A DNA stretch of 41,563 nt, from NCBI GenBank assembly GCA_005503165.1, contig SCNT01000037.1:1-41563 (forward strand), in the 5' to 3' direction. The notes beneath the pieces were generated by a model, which saw only the letters and a program-made list of their open reading frames with translations, made no database searches and was not told the origin of the DNA. The stretch is from Sphingomonadaceae bacterium 3R27E2-A (lineage in GTDB: Bacteria > Pseudomonadota > Alphaproteobacteria > Sphingomonadales > Sphingomonadaceae). Positions 19,278-26,945 of the stretch are shown in pieces. Each line of letters opens with the position of its first letter. Within the stretch, counting starts at the first letter, position 1. A program made the position numbers and the translations under genes.

Positions 19278-20858
19278 GTGAAGGTGCCAGCGTTTCAGCG
19301 GATCGCGGACGTCGCGCGGATCAACGCCCGCGACCGGCCCAGCCGCATCCTCTTCCATTTCGAGGGACGCGCTACGAGCTATGCCGACTTCGATACGAAC
19401 AGCGGCCGAACCGCGAACGCGCTGATTGCACTGGGGCTGAAGCCCGATGATCGCGTTGCGTATCTCGGCAAGAATTCGGACTTCTATTTCGAATTGCTGA
19501 TGGGCGTCGCCAAGGCCGGCGGTGTGATGACCCCGGTCAACTGGCGTCTCGCAGTCCCTGAGATCGCGTGGATCATCGAGAATTGCGGCGCGCGAATCCT
19601 GTTCGTCGGCCCTGAATTCACCGAGCTGGTCGCTGCTAACCGCAGCGCCATGCATGGCGTCGATCATGTCATCGCGACCGAAAGCGCGGCAAGCGGCTTT
19701 CCCGATTATCGCGCCTGGCGCGACAGCTTTGCCGACACCGATCCCGGAATTGCGCGCGACGAGCAGGACGCGGTGATCCAGATGTACACTTCTGGCACCA
19801 CCGGCAAGCCGAAGGGGGCGGTGCTGACCAACGGGTCGGTGCTACGCTCGCAACTCGACCGCGATCCAGCGCTGCTGGCCGACTGGGAACGCTGGGACCA
19901 AGACGATGTCGGGCTGGTCGCCATGCCCTGTTTCCACATTGGCGGCACCGGGTACGGCATTACCGTGATGACCAACGGCGCGACCGGCGTCATCACGCGC
20001 GAGTTCGACCCCAGCGCGGTGCTCGACCTGATCGCAGCCCATAACATTTCGAAAATTTTCATGGTTCCTGCCGCGATGCAGATCATCGTGGGGCAACCGC
20101 GGGCGCGCGAGGTCGATTTCTCGCGCCTGCGTCACATCGCCTATGGCGCCTCGCCGATCCCGCTCGACCTGCTGCGCCAGTGCATCGACGTCTTCCAGTG
20201 CGGCTTCGTCCAGATGTACGGGATGACCGAGACGTCGGGCACGATCGCCGCGCTGCCGCCCGAGGATCATGATCCGGCGGGCAACGAACGGATGCGATCG
20301 GTCGGCAAGCCCTTGCGCGGGGTCGAGATGCGGGTGATCGATCCCGACGGCCATCCTCTGCCCCCGCGCGAAATCGGCGAGATCGCGATCCGCGCTCAGG
20401 CCAATATGCGCGAATATTGGCGTCGGCCGGAAGCGACGGCGGCGACGATCGACCGCGAGGGCTGGCTCCGCACCGGCGACGCCGGCTACACCGACGAGGA
20501 CGGCTATTTTTACCTTCACGACCGGGTAAAGGACATGATCATCTCGGGCGGCGAGAATGTTTATCCGGCCGAGGTCGAAAACGCGATCTACGGCCATCCG
20601 GCGGTTGCCGATGTCGCGGTTGTGGGGGTCCCCGACGCAAAGTGGGGAGAGGCGGTGAAGGCGTGCGTCGTGCTGCGCGAGGGCCAGGCCGCCGAAGCCG
20701 CCGACATCATCGGTTGGGCGCGCGAACGGATTGCCGGGTATAAGTGCCCGAAATCGGTCGATTTCATCGCCGCGCTGCCGCGCAATCCGTCGGGCAAGAT
20801 CCTGCGCCGCGAGCTGCGCGCACCCTATTGGGAAGGCCGCGAGCGGCAGATAGGCTGA
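19278..20858 (+). CDS. AMP-forming acyl-CoA synthetase (ANL superfamily)
   Basis: This 526-residue enzyme activates a carboxylic acid to its CoA thioester with ATP. The phosphate-binding loop YTSGTTGKPKGAVLTN, the YGMTETSG motif, the hinge region GWLRTGDAGYTDEDGYFYLHD (ending at RVKD), the MIISGGENVYPAEVE block and the catalytic Lys in NPSGKILRRELR are all present. I chose the GTG at 19278 because AAAGGAAAAGG precedes it and the family N-terminus follows directly (VPAFQRIADVARIN). The frame extends upstream to the TonB receptor stop without homology. The 139-base gap after the receptor shows no clear signal. A repeat hairpin follows the gene. It probably activates a side-chain or ring-cleavage acid of the local pathway. 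Confidence 0.93.
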   Translation: MKVPAFQRIADVARINARDRPSRILFHFEGRATSYADFDTNSGRTANALIALGLKPDDRVAYLGKNSDFYFELLMGVAKAGGVMTPVNWRLAVPEIAWIIENCGARILFVGPEFTELVAANRSAMHGVDHVIATESAASGFPDYRAWRDSFADTDPGIARDEQDAVIQMYTSGTTGKPKGAVLTNGSVLRSQLDRDPALLADWERWDQDDVGLVAMPCFHIGGTGYGITVMTNGATGVITREFDPSAVLDLIAAHNISKIFMVPAAMQIIVGQPRAREVDFSRLRHIAYGASPIPLDLLRQCIDVFQCGFVQMYGMTETSGTIAALPPEDHDPAGNERMRSVGKPLRGVEMRVIDPDGHPLPPREIGEIAIRAQANMREYWRRPEATAATIDREGWLRTGDAGYTDEDGYFYLHDRVKDMIISGGENVYPAEVENAIYGHPAVADVAVVGVPDAKWGEAVKACVVLREGQAAEAADIIGWARERIAGYKCPKSVDFIAALPRNPSGKILRRELRAPYWEGRERQIG

Positions 20859-20861
20859 AAA

Positions 20862-20951
20862 CCTCCCCATGGCGAAGCCACGGGGAGAGGGACCGTTCGC
20901 GATGCGACTGGTGGAGGGGGCAGCGACACTGGCGCTGTCGCCCCTCGGTCA
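20862..20951. repeat. Palindromic intergenic repeat, two hairpins
   Basis: The first hairpin pairs CTCCCCATGGC (20863-20873) with GCCACGGGGAG (20877-20887) around a GAA loop, 10 of 11 bases pairing. About 25 bases on, a second imperfect stem joins GAGGGG...CGACA to TGTCGCCCCTC (about 20923-20949). The element fills the gap between the convergent acyl-CoA synthetase and SDR genes and probably acts as a terminator. It resembles a repeat type I associate with sphingomonad genomes, which is unverified here. Confidence 0.65.
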
Positions 20952-20998
20952 GCGCTTCGCGCGGCCACCTCGCCATCGCTGCGTCACAGGGGTGATCT

Positions 20999-21808
20999 TC
21001 AGGCCTGCAATTTCGCCGTCGCCGCGCCCACCGCTGCCGCGATGTCGCCCTCCTGCGGGTTGCCCCGTAGCGCCAGTCCGCCGTTCGGCTGCAGATTTTC
21101 GCCGGTCATGAACGCCTCGTCGCTCGCCAGCCACAGGCAGGCGTTCGCAACATCCTGCGCTGTATTGAGGCGCCCCAGCGGATAGCGCGGCAGGAAGGCA
21201 TCGACGAGTCCCAGGGTCGCGAACGCGCCCCTGGTCATCGGCGATTCGGTGAATGCCGGCGATACCGTGTTCGCACGAATGCCGTTGGCGCCGAAATCAT
21301 TGGCGACGCAGCGGATCAGCGCTTCGGCCCCTGCCTTGGTCCCGATATAGGCGGCATGGTGATTCACCGGCGAATGGGTGGTCGCCGACGAAATGTTGAT
21401 AATCGACCCGCCGCTCGGATCGTTCGCTAGCATCGCGCCGACAAAAGCCTGAAGGAAATGGTGCACGCCGGTGAATTGCAGCGCGACGATCGCGGCCAGT
21501 TCCTCTTCGGTCACGTCGAGCAAGGGCTTCAGAAGCCCCCACCCGCTGGCGTTCATCGCGATGTCGACCCCGCCCATCTGTACTTTCGCGGCGTCGGCGA
21601 GCGCGAAGACCGACGTCTTGTCGGTGATGTCGCAAAGCGCGGCATGGCCGCCGATCTCGGCAGCCAGCGTTTCGAGCGGTTCTGCCGTGCGCCCCGCAAC
21701 CATCACGGTCGCCCCCTCGCGCGCGAACAGCCGCGCCGTCACCTGCGCCATATTTCCCGTCGATGCCGCGCCGATGATGACGGCGCGCTTGCCGGCCAGC
21801 CTGCCCAT
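20999..21808 (-). CDS. SDR-family oxidoreductase
   Basis: This 269-residue SDR has a cofactor motif that departs from the standard TGxxxGIG, reading IGAASTGNM at residues 12-20, and NAG is replaced by NAS in AMNASGWG. The catalytic Ser (INISSATTH) and Y-I-G-T-K are intact, so the enzyme is probably active. The long C-terminal tail ends with VGAATAKLQA. The ATG at 21808 has an ideal AAGGAGGT five bases upstream and is preferred to the GTG at 21823. It lies 11 bases downstream of the CurA-like gene in the same direction, a two-gene operon. It converges on the acyl-CoA synthetase across a repeat. Confidence 0.88.
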   Translation of the reverse strand: MGRLAGKRAVIIGAASTGNMAQVTARLFAREGATVMVAGRTAEPLETLAAEIGGHAALCDITDKTSVFALADAAKVQMGGVDIAMNASGWGLLKPLLDVTEEELAAIVALQFTGVHHFLQAFVGAMLANDPSGGSIINISSATTHSPVNHHAAYIGTKAGAEALIRCVANDFGANGIRANTVSPAFTESPMTRGAFATLGLVDAFLPRYPLGRLNTAQDVANACLWLASDEAFMTGENLQPNGGLALRGNPQEGDIAAAVGAATAKLQA

Positions 21809-21819
21809 GTCGACCTCCT

Positions 21820-22818
21820 TCACAGTTTCAGAAGTTGCTTGCCGCGGTTCTGGCCGCTGAACAGGCGTTTGAGCGTATCAGGGGCATTCTCGAACCCGTG
21901 CTGCACATCCTCGCGGTAGTTGAGCCGGCCATCGAGCACGAAGCCCTCCAATCGCTTGCGAATTTCGGGAAACTCCCCTGCCCAGTCGAGCACGATGAAG
22001 CCCGCCATCGAGCCGCGCCGGAACACCAGGTTGAAATAATTCTGCGGGCCCGCAGGCAGCGTCCCCATCTCGTACCGACTGATCCCGCCGCAGATCGCGA
22101 TCCGCGCGCCGGTTGCGATCTCGCCGAGCATATCGTTCAAAATCGCGCCGCCTACATTGTCGAAAATAACATCGGCGCCGCGCGGACAATGCTCCCTGAT
22201 CTGCCTGCGCAGGTTACCGGCCTTGTAATCGATCGCCGCATCATAACCCGCTTCCTCGACGAGCCAGCGGCATTTGTCTTCACCGCCCGCAATGCCGACC
22301 GCGCGGCACCCCGCTATCTTCGCGAGCTGGCCGACGACCGACCCCGTGGCTCCCGCCGCGCCCGAGACGAGTACCGTATCGCCTGCGACCGGCCGCCCGA
22401 CCTTGAACAGCCCGCACCAGGCCGTCACCCCCGTCGTGCCGAGCACCGACAGCATCGCGGTCGGCGGCAGTGCCGTATCGATCCTGGTGAGACCCACGCC
22501 GTCCGATCGATGCCATTCTGTCCAACCGGTCGATCCCGTCACCAAGTCGCCGACGGCGAAACCCGGATGGCGGCTCTCGACCACTTCGCTGATCCCGCTG
22601 CCGCGCATGATGTCGCCGATCGCCATCGGCGCCACATAGTCGGCGATATTCTCCATCCAGCCCTTCTGCGCCGGGTCGAACCCCAGATAGAGCGTCTTGA
22701 GCAGGATTTCGCCGTCACCCGGTGCGCCGATGTCGATCTCCACGAGCTGGAAATCGCCATCCTCGATCCCGCGCCCGCGCGGATGTCCGTTCAGCAGCCA
22801 CTGGCGCGATGTCGGCAT
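21820..22818 (-). CDS. NADP-dependent MDR oxidoreductase, CurA/PTGR type
   Basis: This 332-residue zinc-independent medium-chain reductase belongs to the family that reduces the double bond of alpha,beta-unsaturated ketones, as curcumin reductase and prostaglandin reductases do. It starts MPTSRQWLLNGHPRG, carries the Rossmann motif VSGAAGATGSVVGQLAK near residues 150-166 and IFDNVGG near 220, and ends GQNRGKQLLKL. No structural-zinc Cys cluster is seen. The ATG at 22818 is preferred over an upstream TTG/CTG extension because GGGAGAG precedes it and the family N-terminus follows. It is divergent from the molybdopterin oxidoreductase. A second CurA-like gene lies at 25069-26085. Confidence 0.88.
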   Translation of the reverse strand: MPTSRQWLLNGHPRGRGIEDGDFQLVEIDIGAPGDGEILLKTLYLGFDPAQKGWMENIADYVAPMAIGDIMRGSGISEVVESRHPGFAVGDLVTGSTGWTEWHRSDGVGLTRIDTALPPTAMLSVLGTTGVTAWCGLFKVGRPVAGDTVLVSGAAGATGSVVGQLAKIAGCRAVGIAGGEDKCRWLVEEAGYDAAIDYKAGNLRRQIREHCPRGADVIFDNVGGAILNDMLGEIATGARIAICGGISRYEMGTLPAGPQNYFNLVFRRGSMAGFIVLDWAGEFPEIRKRLEGFVLDGRLNYREDVQHGFENAPDTLKRLFSGQNRGKQLLKL

Positions 22819-22836
22819 CGATACTCTCCCGTTTGT

Positions 22837-22854
22837 CGGCGCGAAATTGCGCCG
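22837..22854. promoter_or_regulatory. Possible operator dyad between CurA-like and Mo-enzyme genes
   Basis: CGGCGC (22837-22842) and GCGCCG (22849-22854) are inverted around GAAATT in the 117-base divergent intergenic region. GC-rich palindromes arise easily at this base composition, so it is only a candidate operator for the two divergent operons. Confidence 0.3.
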
Positions 22855-22935
22855 GCACGGCCGGAGCAACCACCGCCAAAAGTGCCAGTCGCGCGGCGCG
22901 CGCGGGGGCGTAGGGTGCGATCAGGGAGAGATAGG

Positions 22936-25059
22936 ATGCCCGAGGTTCGCCGCAGTTTCTGCCGCTTCTGCCATGCCAATTGCGCGATGCTCGTCACCAT
23001 CGACGCAGGGCGCGTCACCAAGGTCCAGGGCGACCCAGACGATCCGGTGTTCGCCGGCTACACCTGTATCAAGGGCCGCCAGCTGCCCGAAGCGCACCAT
23101 GGCCCGCAACGCCTGACGGTTTCGCAAAAACGTGTCGAGGGCGTCTTTCGGGATATCGCCATGGAGACCGCGCTCGACGAGATCGGCGCGAAGCTCGCGG
23201 CGATCATAGCCGAACATGGCCCGCACGCGGTCGCCATCTACGCGGGCACCTATGCGTTCCAAAACAGCGCCGGAGTCGGCAGCGCGACGGCCTTCGCGCA
23301 GGGGCTGGGCACGCGCAACATCTACACCTCGGTGACGCTCGACCAGCCGGCGAAAGTCTATACGACGACGCGCTACGGCAATTGGATGGGCGGGATGCAC
23401 AGCTTCTCCGAAGCCGATGTCGCCTTCTTTATCGGCAACAACCCGATCGTCTCGCATTACGGCCCGCCGGGCGGGCTCCCACCCTTCTCGCCCTCGCGCA
23501 GGCTGCGCGATGCGCTGGACAAGGGACTGAAGCTGATCGTCGCCGATCCGCGCGAGAGCGATGTCGCCGCGCTCGCGCATATCCACCTGCCCGTCCGCCC
23601 GGGCGAAGACCCGGCGATGCTTGCGGGGATCATCAACGTCATCCTGAGTGAAGGCCTCTACGACAAGGCGTTCGTCCAGCGCTATGTCAACGGCCTCGAC
23701 GAATTGCAGCGTGCCGTCGCTGGCTTCAGCCCCGACGTCGCCGCCGCACGCGCCGGGGTCGAGGAAAGCCAGCTCGTCGCCGCGGCGCGAATGTTCGCGA
23801 GCGGCACCAAGGGCGTCGTTTCCACCGGCACCGGACCCGAAATGGCAGGCAACGGCACGCTCACCCAATATCTCGTCTCGTCGATCAACATCCTCTGCGG
23901 GCGTTTCTGCCGCGAGGGCGAGAAAAGCTCGATACCGCGCGTTTTCACCCCCGTCACCCCGCGCCGCGCGCAGGTCGCACCCCCGATGGCGCTCTTTGGC
24001 GAGGGTTTCCCCGCCTCGCGCATCCGCGGCCTCACCCATCTCGGCATGGAGATGCCTTGCAACGTGCTCGCCGACGAGATGCTGACGCCTGGCGAAGGCC
24101 AGGTGCGCGCGCTGATCGTGATCGGCGGCAATCCGGTGGTCGCCTTTCCCGATCAGGACAAGATGACGCGCGCGATCGACGGGCTCGACCTGCTCGTGTC
24201 GATCGACGTCAACGCCGAGTCCGCGACCGCGAAGCGCGCCGACTATATCCTCGCGCCCAAGATGTGCCTCGAGCGCGAGGACATCAGCAACCTTTCCGAA
24301 TGGTGGTACGAAATCCCCTACGCCCGCTATACCGAAGCGATAATCGCCGCACCCGGCGACCTGATCGAGGAGTGGGAGATGCTCTGGGAACTCGCACACC
24401 GTCTCGGCACCGGCCTGCCGCTTGCGGGCGGGGCGTGTCCGATGGACGTGCGCCCGACCAAGGAGGCGTTCCTCGACCTGATGGTTGCGGGCTGCTCGGT
24501 CGCACCGAGCGTCGTGCGAGCGGATACCGTCGACGGCAAGGCGGTCATCTATGGGGATCTGCATCCGGTCGTCGAACCCGGCGATCCCGATGCGCCGGGC
24601 CGTTTCGACCTCACCGCAGGGGCCATGCCCGACCAACTGATCGCCTACGGCAACGCCGAGCAGCCGACGCACGATTTCCCGTGGCGCATGGTCTCGCGCC
24701 GCAGCAGGCACCGCTTCAACTCGACAGGGCAGAATCTGCCCGCGCTGCGCGCTAAGCGCACGACCAATCCCGCCTTCCTGCATCCCGACGATCTGGCGCG
24801 CATTCCCTGCAATGACGGCGACACCGTCCGCATCCGGTCGGCGGTCGGCGAAGTCGTCGCGGTGGCGCGCGCAGCGGAGAATATGCGCCCCGGCGTCGTG
24901 TCGATGGCACATGCCTTCGGTGGGCCCGATATCGGGCCCGACAAGGTGCATGAACATGGCGCCTCGACCAACCGCCTGGTCAGCGAGAGCGCCCACTACG
25001 ACCCCATCACCGGCCAGTCGCTGCAAAGCGCGATCCCGGTCTCCATCGTTCCGGCTTGA
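22936..25059 (+). CDS. Molybdopterin-dependent oxidoreductase (DMSO-reductase superfamily, [4Fe-4S])
   Basis: This 707-residue protein is a single-chain member of the Mo/W-bis-MGD family. The N-terminal cluster site is C9-x2-C12-x3-C16-x27-C44. Molybdopterin-domain features follow: YAGTYAFQNS, AFFIGNNPIVSHYGPP, LKLIVADPRESD and IVIGGNPVVAFPD. The C-terminal guanosine-binding domain contains HRFNSTGQNLPAL and SAHYDPITGQSL. There is no Tat signal, so it should be cytoplasmic. The residue that would ligate Mo is not obvious: the usual region reads TSVTLDQPAK without Cys or Sec. The ATG at 22936 follows a GGGAGAGATAGG site. It begins an operon with the CurA-like (9-base gap) and ThuA-like genes. 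No electron-transfer subunit adjoins it, and the substrate is unknown. Confidence 0.9.
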   Translation: MPEVRRSFCRFCHANCAMLVTIDAGRVTKVQGDPDDPVFAGYTCIKGRQLPEAHHGPQRLTVSQKRVEGVFRDIAMETALDEIGAKLAAIIAEHGPHAVAIYAGTYAFQNSAGVGSATAFAQGLGTRNIYTSVTLDQPAKVYTTTRYGNWMGGMHSFSEADVAFFIGNNPIVSHYGPPGGLPPFSPSRRLRDALDKGLKLIVADPRESDVAALAHIHLPVRPGEDPAMLAGIINVILSEGLYDKAFVQRYVNGLDELQRAVAGFSPDVAAARAGVEESQLVAAARMFASGTKGVVSTGTGPEMAGNGTLTQYLVSSINILCGRFCREGEKSSIPRVFTPVTPRRAQVAPPMALFGEGFPASRIRGLTHLGMEMPCNVLADEMLTPGEGQVRALIVIGGNPVVAFPDQDKMTRAIDGLDLLVSIDVNAESATAKRADYILAPKMCLEREDISNLSEWWYEIPYARYTEAIIAAPGDLIEEWEMLWELAHRLGTGLPLAGGACPMDVRPTKEAFLDLMVAGCSVAPSVVRADTVDGKAVIYGDLHPVVEPGDPDAPGRFDLTAGAMPDQLIAYGNAEQPTHDFPWRMVSRRSRHRFNSTGQNLPALRAKRTTNPAFLHPDDLARIPCNDGDTVRIRSAVGEVVAVARAAENMRPGVVSMAHAFGGPDIGPDKVHEHGASTNRLVSESAHYDPITGQSLQSAIPVSIVPA

Positions 25060-25068
25060 GGAGCCCCT

Positions 25069-26085
25069 ATGCCCGACAACCGCCGTTTCCTGCTCGTCCG
25101 TCGTCCCAAGGGGGAACCGGTGCCGGACGATTTTTCGCTGGTGACCGAGCCGACGCCCGAGCTCGCCGATGGCGAGTTCCTGATCCGCAACCATTATGCC
25201 TCGCTCGATCCCGCCATTCGCGGCTGGATGGACGATGCGCCCAGCTATATGCCGCCGATCCCCCTTGGCGACCCGGTGCGCGCCTCGACCATCGGCATCG
25301 TGGAGGCGAGCAAGGCCGAGGGCTTTGCGCCCGGCCAATGGGTGATGGGGCTCAACGGCATCGAGGATTATTCGGTCGGCGCCGTCGGCGGCTTCACGCA
25401 GCCGATCGATGCGGGCGCCGTGCCCAGCGTCACCAACTATCTGTCGGTGCTCGGCGCCGTCGGGATGACCGCCTATTTCGGCTATGTCGAAGTTTGCGAG
25501 CCCAAGGACGGCGACGTGGTGCTGGTGACGGGCGCCGCGGGTGCCGTCGGTTCGCTCGTCGGGCAGATTGCGAAGATCAATGGCGCGAGCAAGGTCATCG
25601 GCATCGCGGGCGGTCCCGGGAAATGCGCGCGGCTGACCGATCGCTATGGCTTCGACGCTGCGATCGACTATCGCGGCAAGGATGTCCAAGCGTTGACCGA
25701 CGCGATCCGCGCCGAGGCACCCGAAGGGATCGATATCATCTTTGAAAATGTCGGCGGCGAAATTCTGGACGCGGGGCTGATGAACCTGCGCCATGGCGCT
25801 CGGATCGGTCTGTGCGGGCTGATCAGCGAATATAATTCGATCGAGAAGGTCGGAGCGCGCAACATCTGGCAACTCATTGTCCACCGCGCTTCGATGCGCG
25901 GACTGCTCGTCGCCGATTATATCGCCCGCTTTGCCGAGGGCGGCGCGGAAATGGCGGCGTGGCTGCAAGCGGGCAAGCTCATGGCCGACGAGCATATCGA
26001 CGAGGGGATCGAAAACAGCTTCGATGCCTTCATGCGGCTGTTCGCGGGCAGCAATCAGGGCAAAATGATCCTGAAAATCGGATGA
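25069..26085 (+). CDS. NADP-dependent MDR oxidoreductase, CurA/PTGR type
   Basis: This 338-residue protein is the second CurA-like enoyl/ketone reductase in the window. It has the opening RRFLLVRRPKGEPVPDDF, the Rossmann motif VTGAAGAVGSLVGQIAK near residues 159-175, IIFENVGG near 225, and the closing GSNQGKMILKIG. It is similar in layout to, but clearly diverged from, the gene at 21820-22818. It starts 9 bases after the molybdopterin enzyme, and its stop overlaps the following ThuA-like start (ATGA). Its likely role is NADPH-dependent saturation of an alpha,beta-unsaturated ketone intermediate. Confidence 0.9.
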   Translation: MPDNRRFLLVRRPKGEPVPDDFSLVTEPTPELADGEFLIRNHYASLDPAIRGWMDDAPSYMPPIPLGDPVRASTIGIVEASKAEGFAPGQWVMGLNGIEDYSVGAVGGFTQPIDAGAVPSVTNYLSVLGAVGMTAYFGYVEVCEPKDGDVVLVTGAAGAVGSLVGQIAKINGASKVIGIAGGPGKCARLTDRYGFDAAIDYRGKDVQALTDAIRAEAPEGIDIIFENVGGEILDAGLMNLRHGARIGLCGLISEYNSIEKVGARNIWQLIVHRASMRGLLVADYIARFAEGGAEMAAWLQAGKLMADEHIDEGIENSFDAFMRLFAGSNQGKMILKIG

Positions 26086-26870
26086 CGCACGATCGCCATC
26101 TTCTGGTCCTGTCGGGTGGCCATCCCTATGAGGCCAAGCCCTTTGCCGGGCTGCTGGCGAGCTTCGGCGGCTGGACGGTTACGCACCTGATCCACCCTGA
26201 GGCCGAAACCGCGGTTGCGCAAGGCGCCGCGAGCGAGGCTGACGTAATTCTTTTCTACGACATGCCGGGCTATGACTTCGGCGGCGGCACAGTCACATCG
26301 CGCCCGCCGTCGCTGGCCTATCGCGTCGCGATCACCGACCATTTCGAACGCGGCGGCGGCGCGGTCGCGATGCACCATGCCATCGCGGGTTGGGCCGAGT
26401 GGCCCGAATGGGCCGACATGCTCGGCGGACGCTTCCTATACCAACCCGGCACCGCGGACGGCGAATACCATCTCGATTCCGGTTATCGCCATGATGTCCG
26501 ATACGATGCGGTCGTCCTCGATCCCGACCATCCGCTGACCGCAGGCCTGCCGCCACGCTTTCCGCTGTGCGACGAGCTGTATCTCGCGCCGGTCTGGGGC
26601 GCGGCAACCCCGCTGCTCCGCGCTGATCACACCTTCGTCCGCGACAATTTCTATTCGGCGGCGGAAGCGGTCGCAGGGCGTCTGTTCAGCAACGGCGGCT
26701 GGGATCACCGCCCGGAAAGCAACCTGATCGCGTGGGAAAAGCCCGTCGGCGCGGGCCGCCTCGTTTATTTTCAACCCGGCGACGGTCCGGCGGCCTATGC
26801 CGATCCGAATGTGCGCCGATTCCTGGCCAACGCGCTCGCGCATGTCGCGCCGGTTCCGGCAAGCGCCTAA
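26082..26870 (+). CDS. ThuA-like domain protein
   Basis: This 262-residue soluble protein has the ThuA-like layout: HLLVLSGGHPYEAKPFAGLL at the N-terminus, DVILFYDMPGYDF, GGGAVAMHHAIAGWAEWPEW around residues 90-110, AVVLDPDHPLTAGLPPRF, CDELYLAPV, and a final GAGRLVYFQPGDG strand. It is diverged from the copy at 12657-13418, but the DPDHxLTxG and DELY blocks are shared. It is translationally coupled to the CurA-like gene. The shared neighbourhood with dehydrogenases suggests a role on a keto-intermediate rather than on trehalose, which is inference. A 75-base gap with no clear signal precedes the P450. Confidence 0.8.
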   Translation: MTHDRHLLVLSGGHPYEAKPFAGLLASFGGWTVTHLIHPEAETAVAQGAASEADVILFYDMPGYDFGGGTVTSRPPSLAYRVAITDHFERGGGAVAMHHAIAGWAEWPEWADMLGGRFLYQPGTADGEYHLDSGYRHDVRYDAVVLDPDHPLTAGLPPRFPLCDELYLAPVWGAATPLLRADHTFVRDNFYSAAEAVAGRLFSNGGWDHRPESNLIAWEKPVGAGRLVYFQPGDGPAAYADPNVRRFLANALAHVAPVPASA

Positions 26871-26945
26871 CGAAAACGTGCATCGCGCCGCGGGGCCGGC
26901 TGCATGTAATTGGGGGCATAACCATAAGTTTGAGGGAAGAGGCGC

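Noticed and set aside
21835..22935. Upstream extension of the molybdopterin enzyme to 21835
   Set aside because: It is antisense to the CurA-like gene and has no homology. The ATG at 22936 has a ribosome site and the Fe-S Cys motif follows at residue 9.
22921..25995. 1024-codon minus-strand frame opposite the Mo-enzyme and CurA-like genes
   Set aside because: It spans two well-supported plus-strand genes and shows no motifs.
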